A stretch of DNA of 64,000 bases, taken from NCBI GenBank assembly GCA_023853785.1, contig JAJIRX010000590.1, positions 434,001 through 498,000 on the forward strand. The letters run 5' to 3'. The DNA is from Psilocybe azurescens. Lineage: Eukaryota; Basidiomycota; Agaricomycetes; Agaricales; Agrocybaceae. The notes under the pieces are model-generated. The model ran no database searches. It saw only the letters and a program-made list of their open reading frames with translations, and was not told the DNA's origin. Numbering within the stretch: the stretch's first letter is position 1; the number at the start of each line of letters is the position of its first letter. Below are positions 21,161-34,153 of this stretch, one piece after another. The position numbers were made by a program, and so were the translations under genes.

Positions 21161-22380
21161 GGAAACGATGAATGAGGAAATTAGAAGTAGCCGTATTATG
21201 AAATACTCAGACCTGAATGACCTTGTTTTTATTTTATCTCTATTACGATGCTGTTCTGCACCATTCAATAGTCTGAGTGCTCTGCGTTCAATGAGTAGCT
21301 AAAAGAAATGGCAGGTCGTAATAGAACCATAGCAGGATTAAAATTATCGACTAGACTATTCCACTGTTGCATAAGAATCTCAGAGAACTTGAGCCAAATA
21401 TGGTGATAGAAGTCTTTGAATTGTCATTTTAACTACATGTTTAATTCGATACAGTACATTCATTTCGGCAGAGAAACATGATCAATAAGTCAAAGAGAAG
21501 ACAAATTTGAAATACAGAAGACGTGATACAGCATTGAGTTTGTACTAGCTTCTTTGAGGCTCCTGTCATTCTGAGCCGAATTGACGTCACGATCATTAAA
21601 TCTGCCAGTTGACATTGGCGTCTCGTCAAAGTTTACTTTTAATCGCTGAGTGGTGCTGGCTTTTACTTGCTTGGGTCCTTTGGTGATCGAGAGTTGACGT
21701 CGATTTTGCGCGATTCCAGCGCAGTTGGAGTTATTGAAGAGTTGTCATCTTCTTGATTGCCTGTCGAAGGGAATTTGAAGCCACTTCTAGTAGAGGCCAT
21801 TCCAATTAATCCCATGTCAGCCTTTGGACATGTTCGAATCGATGGGTCCTGCTAGGAATCCTTCAAAAGCACATTTTGTCATCGGCTGAATGATCTAGAA
21901 AGGCTAGGCGTCGATCCCATCGAAATCTAACGCGAATATTAACCAACAGTCGACGCAAAAAAAGAAGTGGGTGCTGAACATCACTGATATCGCGATACCT
22001 GCGTGACCCTGGTCCCCGAGTGAGGTTTCCGTTAGGTTTCCGGATGGGGTGTCTGTCTCTACCACTTTGTTGCGGTTAATGTTGATCCTTCGTCGGAGCC
22101 GTATTAAGAAGTGCAGTTGCATGAGTTCAGAAAAAATCCTGCTTCCTGCAGGTGAATAACGAAATATTCACGGACGCGCAATATTTGACACTGGCGAGAC
22201 AGTGGGCATTGAAATATTGACTCAGACTGGCACGCGGAATGGTGTGTGTGACCAGGGTAACGGTGGCACGGGATTTGGTAACGCGAACGGTCACTGTCTG
22301 ACTCATCATCACACCCACGACTCGAAATTGTCCAACGCTGCCCACGATCAATCCACGACGACCTCAACGTTATACTCACC
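21161..22380. other. Gap without recognisable gene
   Basis: 1.2 kb with short open frames only. The right part (from about 22150) lies upstream of the Mau2 gene and should include its promoter. Confidence 0.45.
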
Positions 22381-24925
22381 ATGCCGGACGTCGACGTCGA
22401 TGTCGATAACAGACCGTTCAAAAGGCAGAAAATAGAGCCACCAGAGCTTAAAGCACTGCCTATTGATATCCTTCTTCTATCACTACCTCACCTGCTCGCT
22501 CATCCGCCGTCGCATCGACAACACACGCGTTCGGTCTTCTTGTCGCTATTCGCGTTGCGCAGCTATCTTGCTCAACCTAATCTTGAGCCAAATTTAGAAT
22601 GTCGTGCTTGGACAGAGCTTGCGGAGGCCGGCTTTCGAATAGGCTTGAACACTCCTGGGATCGAAAATGAAGTCGAACGGGCGATTACGAAAGCGGTGTG
22701 TGCCCTACAATCTTAACTGAATGAGCATATACTCAATTGATCTCAGCTCATGATAACTCATAAGGTATGCGCAATTTACACTCAATATCTCTTAATCTCT
22801 CTAACTGGCTCGTAGCACCCTTCTCTCAGAATCCACAAACCACAGTTGACGCGACTCTCCGCTCAGCTTGCTACTCACCAGCAGAACCCCGTCTGGCTCA
22901 GAACATACTAAAAAGATTCTCAACAACTTTATCGTCACTTCTGATCCTCTCCATGTTCAATATTCCGCCCATTTGGCATATATCCACTCCCTTTCCAACT
23001 CATCAGACAATAAATCCATCGGAGCCATCCGAGAGTTTCGCGATCTCGCTTCACGCAATAACCACACAGACGTCTCGCTTTTCGCAACAGTTTTGGAACT
23101 TCGTGATCTGGTGCATAACGGCGTCTGGAACAGAGTCGGCGCGTCGTTGGCGAGTGTAGAGAATGCTCTCAACCTGCTCGCTGAAACTCCTGTAGCCAAC
23201 AGCAACATCCAAAAAGCCCTCATAATCCATATTCTCATCATCGGCATCTCATATTATACTTACATAGGCGACTACGTCAACTCTCAATCTAGGATCAAGA
23301 AACTCCATGAAATGTTGGATGGAGGGGCGTTAGAAGCATTGGGGTCCAGCGGAATTGTCGAAATCGAACTCCCGAACTCGCTCCCACTTCGCGTCCAGGT
23401 TACGCATCCACGCGTCTTGTATACACTAGGATTCCTTGTTAGCAGCATTTCCAAACGAGATCCCGTAGGACGTAAACCCAAGCGTAGATTGTACGCTGAA
23501 GAAGGCGTTCTCACCGTGGATAGAGAGCTCAAAAAGGAACTGGCGTGTTAGTATTATCTGCTGCGCGTTTATTTCAATTGCTGATCGGCTTTGAATTCAT
23601 TCAGTGCCTATATGGGCTTCCGTAAACGATCTGAAGGAGATTCAAGAGAGATTCTGCAAGATGCGTGCTGATATGCTCTGCGAGCTCATCGGAGTGGGTC
23701 CTTCCCACTTTTCGGTATCTTCTTTTCATGCCTTTAACCCTACCCTCATAGGTTGCGATATCAAGAAGTGAATTTGATGACGCAGAACGTGTATGGGGTT
23801 TTATTACGTCTTTTATTAGACAACTCAAATTGACTGATTCTATTCTTATATGTAGTACCTGTCTCAACTCATTGCCGAAACGCGTACCCACGGGTTTTTT
23901 CGCCCTGTTCAGCTCACGGATTACCCTGCACCAAGCACACCTTGCGCATGGTTTAGGCCGGGCTGAACGGGCTCTGAAGTGCTATCAAGTTGCCGCATAT
24001 CTATCAAGGAAACGGGCATCCACCGCGACGAAAGCAGCCAACCAAGAACAAGAAGGGGATGGTGACGATGACGGCTGTGAAGACCAATGGGTGAACGTGT
24101 CTGCGCGCGCAGGAGAACTGTGGCTGCAAATCGGATTGGCCGTTGAACTTACCGACGAAGCAGCACGCGAACGCGAAATGGAAATCCTTCGCACGAAGGC
24201 TGTGGATGTGGTAAAAGAATGCGAAGGGCTCGGGGGAACCCTCCAAGCTGTTGGCGCCGTTCTGGCTGCGTGCGTGTCGAAAGAGTTTCTGGTGACCAAG
24301 TACGTTCAATTCTCGTTGGAGCGGTTTTGTCTTTTTTGGTTTAAGCCGTTACTAATTGAGTCTTCTCCCGCTTTTTTTTTCCTTTCGTCGTTTTCTTTTT
24401 CTCTGCGTTTGACAGGACATATCTGCGAACTGCATTGAATTTATCAACTGCAGCAGCTGATAACCACCTTCGGGCTCTGGTACTTGCGCTAGTTGCTGCG
24501 CAATATGTACACACATCTATCGAGCACGCGGAAACCATGCTGACTACAGCAGAACTACTGGCTGCCGGACTCGGTGCTCAACCGAAGGCAGCCAAAGGCA
24601 CCGACGGCAAGGCGAACTCTGCGTCATCATCTATTGCGAATGTCAAACCAAGAGGAGATAATGTCGGAAACGCACACTTGAGACTATGGATCGGAGAACG
24701 TGCCTTGGGTGCGTGTTATCGGTTTCTTTCTTTTGGTCGCGTGCCGTTTTTGGCTTTGTTTATTTCTGGATGTTTTCTAATTTGCTCGTTTCATTTTATT
24801 TTCATTCAGAGCTGAAGCGAAGGAATGCCGACGAGCAAGGCGCTTCTAAACAGGAATCGATGAATAAGAAGTTCGAAGAAGCTGTTACGCGGGTGCAGAA
24901 GAGGAAATTTGGAGATGTGGATTGA
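22381..24925 (+). CDS. Cohesin loading factor subunit Mau2/Scc4
   Basis: A TPR-like superhelical protein that, with Scc2/NIPBL, loads cohesin on chromosomes. Recognisable blocks: KALPIDILLLSLPHLLAHPP near the start, HPSLRIHKPQLTRLSAQLAT (22818-22877), the SDPLHVQYSAHLAYIHSL block, ELRDLVHNGVWNRVGASLAS, ALIIHILIIGISYYTYIGDY, THPRVLYTLGFLVSSISKRD, ITLHQAHLAHGLGRAERALK and ELWLQIGLAVELTDEA. The C-terminal exon ends VQKRKFGDVD. About seven introns are seen. Three single-base homopolymer differences (C-run 22887, A-run 22910, T-run 23895) break an otherwise well-kept frame; I read them as sequencing errors. The start at 22381 precedes a basic KRQK stretch. Residues 205-225 of the Asp/Glu-rich insert after AAYLSRKRA are low complexity. 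Confidence 0.82.
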
Positions 24926-25947
24926 ATGTTTCCACCTACTAGTGTGTTCCCCGTATACGTATTCTTCCCTCCATGTTACTACTACTGCTTATCTTTGCTG
25001 TGAAAATGTACAACGTTTTACCCACTCCACGTCCGTTAAATTGGCTACTCTCTTGTTCTTTTGCTGCACCGTTTCTTAGGATGCCATCGATGATATTCTA
25101 TTCTATGGGCTCCCTCTCCGGTTTTCGGTTCAAAATGGTGTGTTGGGTATTTAATTTAGAATGATCCAAATATAAAGGTATCTTTGATGTTACATTTCAA
25201 GACCCATAGAGACGATACTAATATAACGTTAACTGCAGACCTCGGACATTGAAAGTTTTATTTTTGACTCTTCGACTTCCACCCAACAACTTGTCGCCTA
25301 TCGACGATGATCAGCAATGAGATTGACCTTCCTCGCCTGTCATTAGAAGCCGATAAAGACACTCGACAGTGCATATTCCAATTGCAAGAACCGCTATACG
25401 TAACAAAATCCCAACAAAAGATGTGCTATTAATACTACCTAAAATAAAACAGAACTAAAATTAGAACTCTACAGGATTGGACAGTATATTGGCATGACAG
25501 ACACCACGGAAACTGGAGCGCGGATCTGGAACATTCCCCATGGCCAGCCAGTTTAATTCCCATTCCCATTCAAAAACGACGCAACATATTGACTCATATG
25601 AAATGACGCTCATGGATCCCACGGAAATCGTAGAGATAAAAATGGGGTCAAACGTTATGAATATGAGGTGAGAAAAAGATGGGTTTGAGTTTGGGTTTGG
25701 GATAACTTCGGACTGAATGTTATCATCGGCATTTTGGGGCAGCGGCGCGTTCAGGCCACGTCCCCCCTCCTTCAAATTTATCGCCGCTGTAAACCCACTT
25801 CTGTTGACAAGAATAGACAAGGCTGCCTGCCTGTCTGCCAGGCGAAGATAGACATGAAAATGCGGTAGCCCGGGAGCCGGGGGTAGGTGGGGCGGAACAA
25901 TGGGCTACCGGACATACTCGTACGCGGGTGGCAAATCTCCGTCCGAC
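24926..25947. other. Gap without recognisable gene
   Basis: About 1 kb between convergent genes. It contains short chance frames only. A CTGCCTGCCTGTCTGCC pyrimidine/purine repeat lies at 25821-25840. Confidence 0.45.
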
Positions 25948-27266
25948 CTATGGGCGGTCGGTAATGAAAAGAGATGGCCGTGTGGCGGGCTGTGGGCTGT
26001 CCATGCTCAAGACAGGTGAGGATGGCGCATGGGTATTGGGTGATAGAAGTTGTGACTGATCCTGAGAGTGTGCATGGGGTGCATGGGGTGCATGGGCATG
26101 GGCATAATGGGTATTGCTTAAAATAGGCTTAGGTTTACTGTCAAGAGCTGAGTTGGAGGTCGTCACCAGCGTTGTTGCCATGCTTGTACTATTGGTCAAT
26201 GTCGAATTCGACGCTGGACTGACAAGTGTAGGGATGTGAGATCGTTCTGGGCTAGTACGCGTCCGTTGTGGTCCAGCATTCGTGTCTCGCCAATCCAGTT
26301 CCATATCGTCCGATGGCGAGACGTGCACATGTGTCGTATTTTTTCCTGAAGTTCGCGAGCTACCTTTCTTCTTCCCAGATCTCCCAGATTCACGAGGAAA
26401 AGTCCTTGTCGTTGACCCCGGTCTTCTCGTTGAGGAATGTTCTTCTAAACAGAAGAGGTGCGGATTCAGCTCAGATTCTACGATAGTGAATCGACGCCCG
26501 ACAATGAAACGCCAAACTGTCGAGGAAGCGCATTCTGAAGTGTCCTCAACGGCGAAAACATAACACAATTTAAATAATAGATAATGTTGAAACAATTGCG
26601 TACCTGAAAAAGACCCTGAGTCTGATATGGGAGATCCGTCTCTTTCCAGATTTTCACTGGAATGTGCGTGCTGTGCTTCTAATGCACGGATTATCGAGGC
26701 GCGGCGGCGGCGTCTCTTTCCACTTCGTCGTCTCCGTGTTACGCACACGACGAGGATCGCCGCGACAATGGCAATAAACCCAGCTAAGGATCCGGCGATC
26801 ATGGCGACTGGAGATGGGATGTGGTGTGTTGACGGATCGGAGTCGGACGCGTCTGTGGAGTCGGTCGAGCTCGAAGACGGCGCAGAGGAGGTTGAACTTC
26901 TGGAGGCTGTTGAGGGATGAGGGGTGGTGCTCGAGTTCTTTGACGCCGAATTCGACGATCCTGATAATGTCGCGCTGGTGGTATGGAAATTTATATAAGA
27001 TATCTTCCGCAGCACATGCTGGAGCAGTATATGACGCTGGACGTACATTGTAGTGAGGATCGGAGGCCCTCCATTTGAAGACGTGAATACGACGACCACG
27101 GTTGGCCCACTAGAATGAAAGTGTGTTACATCAACGAGAAGTTTATTAAAGTTGCGAAATGCAATACGTACAAGGGAGGAACAGTCTCAGTCAATGTTTG
27201 TGCTTGACCTGAACTGATCCAGGACAGAATCACACTCAAGGTAATGAACGTGATTATATGTTTCAT
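25948..27266 (-). CDS. Single-pass membrane protein with Ser/Thr-rich ectodomain
   Basis: The first exon (ATG at 27266) encodes a signal peptide, MKHIITFITLSVILSWISSG, and TETVPPL. Short introns follow. The next parts form a Ser/Thr-rich, probably O-glycosylated stalk and a hydrophobic segment (VAMIAGSLAGFIAIVAAILV). A strongly basic stop-transfer follows (TRRRRSGKRRRRR), then a long, Ser- and His-rich cytoplasmic tail. The tail includes AHAHAPHAPHAHS, made by a short GCATGGGGT tandem repeat at 26068-26105. An intron with gtacgc donor near 26600 probably removes part of the otherwise open frame. The arrangement resembles Mid2/Wsc-like wall-stress sensors and many agaricomycete proteins of unknown role; I cannot name it further. 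Confidence 0.7.
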
Positions 27267-30200
27267 TCGATTAAGAGCTCAAAGAAGTGATGGAGACTGG
27301 ATTGATAAAGGACTTCGGAGGGTATGTGCTTGAGAGAACGGTATCGAAGGGTGATGTTACACAAGGACGATAAACCTATAGTGATTGAGGAAGATTCAAA
27401 AAGAACAAGAAGACCCCCAACTTCAATAGAATATAGACACAAGTGAACAAGAAATTCCTGTAAGCGACCAGACGATAGTACGAGGAGCGATGACTGTGCC
27501 AATTAACGAGCCTGGATGGCAAGACTACGCCAAACGGGGAGGATGAGGGATCTCGGGCGAAGGCTACAGGGTTTTGGAATGATCTATACTCGTGATTTTG
27601 TATAACATCCCAACAGGAATAAAACCCCACGGACGTCAGCGGTTATCCAGTCAGATGGGCAGGGGGCCTGCAGCTTAAATTACTTTGCTCTTTCGCAGCG
27701 TGCCTTGCCTATCCGCACCGTCCGATTGTTGTAAACCTTTTTAGAGCGCAAACGTATTTTAAGGAACTGTAAGAGTCCTTTGGTCGGATTACTGAGTGTC
27801 GAGATAAAGTTGTGGTCGGAAGAAGCGGCCGCAATGAGACCTATACCGGTATGAGTGGAAGTTAAGCCCATGCTATTTGTAAAGATTACACAAAGACCTC
27901 ACCGATAGTGTTTCTCCGAGTCGAAGTTCACGGCCCCTGGTTCAAGTTGAGTACAAGCGTCAAAAGTTGCAGGTGGTGGTCGATGAAAAGAGCCTGTAGA
28001 AAGAAGAATGTTGTGCTGGCTATCGTCAAGATGTATTTAAAACTGCGTGCGAGTCTTCAAAAATGACCCATTATCCATCAGGGGATGTTGATTACAGTAC
28101 TGCCAGCTAGTTATAAATAGCCGTGAAGGGAAATTGAAAGGGGTAGAGCGGAAGCAGTGTCCAATCCCGGATTCCCCGGATAGCAATGAGAAAGGTCGGT
28201 AAAGCTATAAATAGCACTCTTCCACGACTTGTCCAGGGTTGCATCACATTGCAGGACGCCTACAGTTTCCCCGTCAAGAAACCAGACACATGGAAACACT
28301 GTTAAAAAGATAAAAATACCAACATACTCTGAAGGCGGTGGAAAAAATAGACACATTATTTTGGGGTCGGCATGCATGACCGTGACTACAAGGAGTCGGA
28401 TGGTCAAAGCACTGACTTGGAAAACTTTGCATTATTGTGCCACCCTCCTAATCGTATACACAACCTGGAGGTCCAGCACAGAGACTGGATGTGTATATTG
28501 TTTGCACCCCACACCATAGTGTCCAGTGGTAGGAGCACTATCCCGAGCAAGAACCGTGCATCGAAGAGCCAAACCGAATCCCTGGTCGAGAATGAGGTGC
28601 TTCATCGAAGCTATACTGAAAGATAAGCACCGACGGGTCGCCGTTAGATAATGTGATGCTTTGCCCATAGACCTGTGGAATCCACGATAGAAATCATCAG
28701 CGGTGAACGAGGCATTTTCAGCAGGCGACTCTGGATGGCTCAGGAAGAGAGGAGAAAAACACTTGGCATGTCGCTTTCCCTGCTTATATATTCGCCCTCG
28801 AAGACAACCTACAAAACACTCTTGGCTCTTCTGTTAATGTCTTGGCATTGGAACATGATTATGTGGAGAGTGCACAAGGAGTGCACCCAAAGCACTGGAT
28901 TCCAACCTAAATTACACTCACGGCGTCGGGTTCAGTTTGTCCAGGCTCCGGAGAGACCATCGGTCAAGTCATCCCAAGAATGGTTCGACGATATTATGAT
29001 AAGTTGGATTTGCGCGTTTAGAGTGATTATGGTTAATTTGTTTCCGACCAGCGAGCCGGCTCTGTAAGGATAAGCCATATCCTTTTGGACCTCTCATGCC
29101 GCAGTGCATTGCTTATAGACCAGCTATCGGAATAAAGTAAAAATTTCAAGGTGAAATCTCGGTAATACTAAAGTCAAACTGATCCTGCGGTAATCACCAC
29201 CATGGATACAAAGCAATTTACAGAGTCTTATCGAAGTCGCCACGGCCATCGAAGGAATAGGTGGATATTCGATCATCTGCTTAGTGGAAAATAGCCACAC
29301 CGGTCTCGTCAGTACATATTATAGCGCTTAGAAGCCTACAGCTTGCTATTTCATGAGTGTCTATATCTTCCCAAATGTCAACAACAGCAGTATGTATACA
29401 TTTTGCTTTCTAGACATTTTTACGCCCCTTAAATTCGTAAAACCCCCCCAAGAGTTTCGAAAACAGGTCGCAAACCTCTACATCTGATAAAAACATGCAA
29501 ATATTGTAATCCAGGACAGATCTAGACTCTAGTTATCTTGATTGACATTTGCGTTGTAATAGAGGGGCCAATACGCTTGTATGACTGTTTACTAGGCTAT
29601 TGCTGATGCTTCACTATAATTCAGTAAGTTGTCCCCTATTCCAAGTGCTCGAATCCTATATTTATGAACCCGATGACTCGAATGAAGCTAGAAAGACTGA
29701 TCCTGTTAATAAAAGTCACGCATGACTATGATACATGGGTATGCTGTATATAGTGCTTGCTAGTGCTTCTATGTAGCTTATAAGTAGAGTGCTCGGCTTG
29801 TCCTGATCTTTGCACATACAACTCCACCAGCTCCATCCAAAATGGAGGACAAGCGAGTTGACATAGCTCTTATGACATCATACCTAATATTTTGGTCGCG
29901 TTGCATTTAACAAAGGGAAGGTCCATATTTTAAGTCACTTCAATCAGATATATTAATACACAGAGCGAGCAAAGACAGATCCTTTGGTGGTGGTACAACA
30001 AACGAAAAGACTGAAAAGTGTCCACCCCTGCCTGCGAATACTATGGTACATATATCATGACGTTGGTGGGAGAAAGAAGTAAGAAGCGATAGATACGAAC
30101 GATCCAAGGAAAAAGGGTAGATTATATGAAGCACAAGAAAAGATGTTACATAAACCTGGGATAACCGCAAGCAAATACGATATACGGTCGATTATATAGA

Positions 30201-30458
30201 AACCAAAACGAACGAACGTATGAACGAACAATGAGACGACAATAGCGACAGCAACCGACACTGAGATGTTGGATTTGTTTAGCATCGGCGATAGTCAGGG
30301 AAATCCAGAGGGTCGAACTCCCGAGCTAGGGCGGCATAATCCGTCTAATGATCAAATGTTCCAGTAAAGAGAGCGAGGAGGATGTGTGGTGAGTAAGGAA
30401 ACGAGGACGACGATGAAGGCGAAGTGATGAGAGCGGTGATGACGTAAGCGCGTGCTGC
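27267..30458. other. Long gap without confident gene
   Basis: 3.2 kb. Open stretches at 28370-28620 (plus; includes STDLENFALLCHPPNRIHNL) and 28760-28990 have some coding flavour but change frame, stop often and match no family I know; they may be remnants. 29100-30300 is AT-rich and empty by eye. The last 170 bp before 30459 is the 3' flank of histone H3. Confidence 0.35.
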
Positions 30459-31375
<917 letters not shown>

Positions 31376-32744
31376 TTGAGGTCGGTTTGTGGAAGATTTG
31401 AGGTTGTTGTTGAAGTTGTGGTGGTGGTGTGTGCTTGAGGAAGGGGCGGAAGGGAGGAAAGAAAAGCAAAGTTCGACTCCTCTTTACCACCCAAAGTAAA
31501 CGTTTCAAGTTCTCACGCCTGGTCGAAGGCGCACGAGCCACCGGATTCTGAGTCGATTTTCAGCTCGGAAGATTGACTGGATATTCATTCTTTTTCTAGC
31601 CCCTTTTTCTCTGGTCCGTTTGGCCCCGTTCAACGACCATTGTTCTCACATTATCAATGCACACACATAGAAATTTGTTTGAGACATTTTGGAGTACGGG
31701 AAGTGGGCCAACTTGTCAAAGGAGAGATTGGTGGAAGAGTCGTCGGGTGGGCCCTCTTTGTGGCTACTTTCGGCAGATGCCGGTGCTGCAACACATCCAC
31801 ACAACCCCACCCATTCCACCACAGTACCGTTTTGTACAGGTCATCATTCTGTTGTCAACCCTTTGCCCTGGGTACACAGGTTTTCCGTGATGATATTAAA
31901 AACACAGTCACTAGCGCCCCAGGCCCCTTTGGGATTTCAAGGCCAAAACTATTCAAAGTCTCTCTCTCAGCATCATATCCACGGCCATGAATCTGTTAAT
32001 CATTCTTTGTTATATGGCTTTGTTCAGACGTATCTTAAATGAGTGGGACCAGGTCTTCGGGAAATTTGGAATCGGATCTTGTCATCTAGGCTGGGCTCTA
32101 TCCCCGACAATGTCTGATTTGGGCTAGAAATGCTCTGGTCCATTCCGCACGTAATTCAAATATGGACTCCTCAGGTCAAGTAACTGTCGCGGATTCTCGT
32201 TGTTATAGTGATCAAGGAATGTTGGGTGGTGGTCGGATTGGCAGGTGTTAGTATGTTTACCATCGATTTATTTATAGATTCTGCCGATGAGCACGCCACA
32301 CTGTTCGACCAAAAAGTAATAACTACTTTAAGGGAACATCAGTCTTCAGAGAGTTTTCCTGAAGCACTCCTCATCCTGCACTCGTTCAGCGATAAATGTT
32401 TTGAAGAAAGAAAGATGATTAACATATCAAAGAGTTATATGCAAATTACCACTTCCATCTACGAGTCAAGTAAAGAGTAAGCATGCACGCAACGCCGAAA
32501 GCTACAAAATAAAGCACAACAACCAGGTGTAAGGTATACTAAAAACCTCCCAAGAAAACCGAGATAGTAAAGACAGTGTGAGAGAATCGAAGCAAAGGCA
32601 AATAGGTGTCCGTCTAGATCTGAGTCATCACAGAACCTGCACAAGGCGCTGGAATAGACCTAGGAAGTGAATTGTCTAATAGAGAGTTGGATGTTGAGAT
32701 GTGATGTGAGTGTCCTCAAGCAATCAGTTCTCAGCGGAGAGGTA
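31376..32744. other. Gap including the histone H3 promoter
   Basis: The first few hundred bases should be the H3 promoter. Overlapping open frames at 31640-32042 look like chance. A plus-strand 90-residue frame at 32208-32480 (ATLFDQKVITTLREHQSSES) has plausible composition but no recognised family or splice partners. Confidence 0.4.
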
Positions 32745-34153
32745 CTAGTAGAAAGGAGAGGAGATGAGAATATCGTTAGTGGAGTTGGTTCTACGACTTA
32801 CGACTCGGGTGCTCCTGGAAGGTGCACTGATTCCGGTGGCGACCTGGATGAGCTCATCGTCCTGGGTAATGTAGAATTCGGTGGAGACAGTCACTAGGCA
32901 GGTATGCAGAGTTGAATGAAGAATTTAGAGATGCATTGAAATTATAACGCACGTTTTCCTGGGTTCACCCAGCTAGCTGCAGAGAGACCAAAACGTCGAA
33001 TTAGAGCTAGTTCTGCATCTGTTATTTCGACAGAAAGACGTACCAGTGAGGCTGGATCCGCTGTACGACCATATCGCTGACTCGGCGTATGACTATGGAA
33101 ACAGATATAAATTTTGTCAGCAAGGAAATTTCTCGTAAATCTGGGAAACACAGCATACACGACCGTAGCTTGAAGAGAGAGAGTTCGCGTTATTCACAGG
33201 GACCGAGCCAGATGCCACTATAAATTCAGTTCGATTAAAAAGACCCCACACTCATCGCAGACAAGTTTGCTTACATGAGTTGGTTCCGGTAAGGATGTTG
33301 TAGGCGCTAAGAGATTCAGACCGTTCAGCGGATGCCACTTGCAAGAGCGAGAGAGGACGGTATTTCAAGACGGACAACCCACCCTGCAACATTCAAATTG
33401 TTATTCTTCCCGCCAAACCCGAGGTTAGGCCTCGATCCACTTCCAGAGCTCTACATGCACAGGATAATGATCAGATTTCACGGAGTAAAATAATATGGCA
33501 CAAAGGTGAAATTGTACCTCAATAAGGATGTTGAAAGGACTTGACGTAGGCGTGAATTTGACTTGCAAGTGACTGCTCGACCTGCCAGACCTGTCCACCT
33601 TGAAACTAATAGATATACAGCAATGAATTATTAAATCAAATCCATGTTCATAGAAGTGTCATAAAATAAACAGAGAAATGTACGTACGCTCCATTGGTCT
33701 GCGTTTTCGCGATGAAACCAACGAGCCTGCTGGAGCTGCCGGTACCTGTGGAGACCTTAATCCTTTTATCGCAAACTTCACTGTACGGTTCAGAGAAGGC
33801 AATCAATATTAAATACGCCCAAAGATTTGGAGAAGATTGAACGTACTTTGGCATTCCAGATGGCTTGGGGGAGCGCGCTGGTACACCATAATACAGAGCG
33901 TTAGCAAGATGCACAAATTCGTCTTTTTCAACGCAGAAAGATACCCCATGGTAAGTACTTACCAACACGCGTTGGGCTGAAGAGCTGCCTTGGCCTCAGA
34001 GGGGGCAAACCAGCCTCCATGCGAGCCGCATTGGTCTGAAGCTCGCGAGCTTCGAGAGCGTTATGTCTCGGGTTCACTTTGTGAGCTGACGATCCTACGA
34101 GGAGGATCCCGAAGACAAAGAAAAAGAGTGTGTAAGCGAGTGAATGCGAGCAT
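32745..34153 (-). CDS. Secreted or surface protein of the agaricomycete 'GLPPL' type
   Basis: Minus-strand exons read: hydrophobic leader LFFFVFGILLVGSSAH (near 34120-34070), ARELQTNAARMEAGLPPLRP, an intron, ARSPKPSGMP, then KVSTGTGSSSRLVGFIAKTQ, LQVKFTPTSSPFNILIESSG and SRPNLGFGGKNNNLNV. AESAIWSYSGSSLT, SWVNPGK and VSTEFYITQDDELIQVATG end the protein. The GLPPL motif after the signal peptide, SGTP-like linker, ESAIWSY, W-x-N and a final FYITQD block define a large family of small secreted agaricomycete proteins of unknown role (from memory). About six introns are present. The ATG at 34153 is one base out of frame with the leader, and the frame also slips near 33385, so exact ends are uncertain. 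Confidence 0.6.

Noticed and set aside
28111..29067. Several frames as one gene
   Set aside because: They change strand and frame, lack splice sites that join them, and match no family I recognise.
31640..32042. Overlapping plus-strand frames as the partner histone H4
   Set aside because: No H4 sequence (GKGGKGLGKGGAKRHRK-type) appears in any frame; these frames look random.
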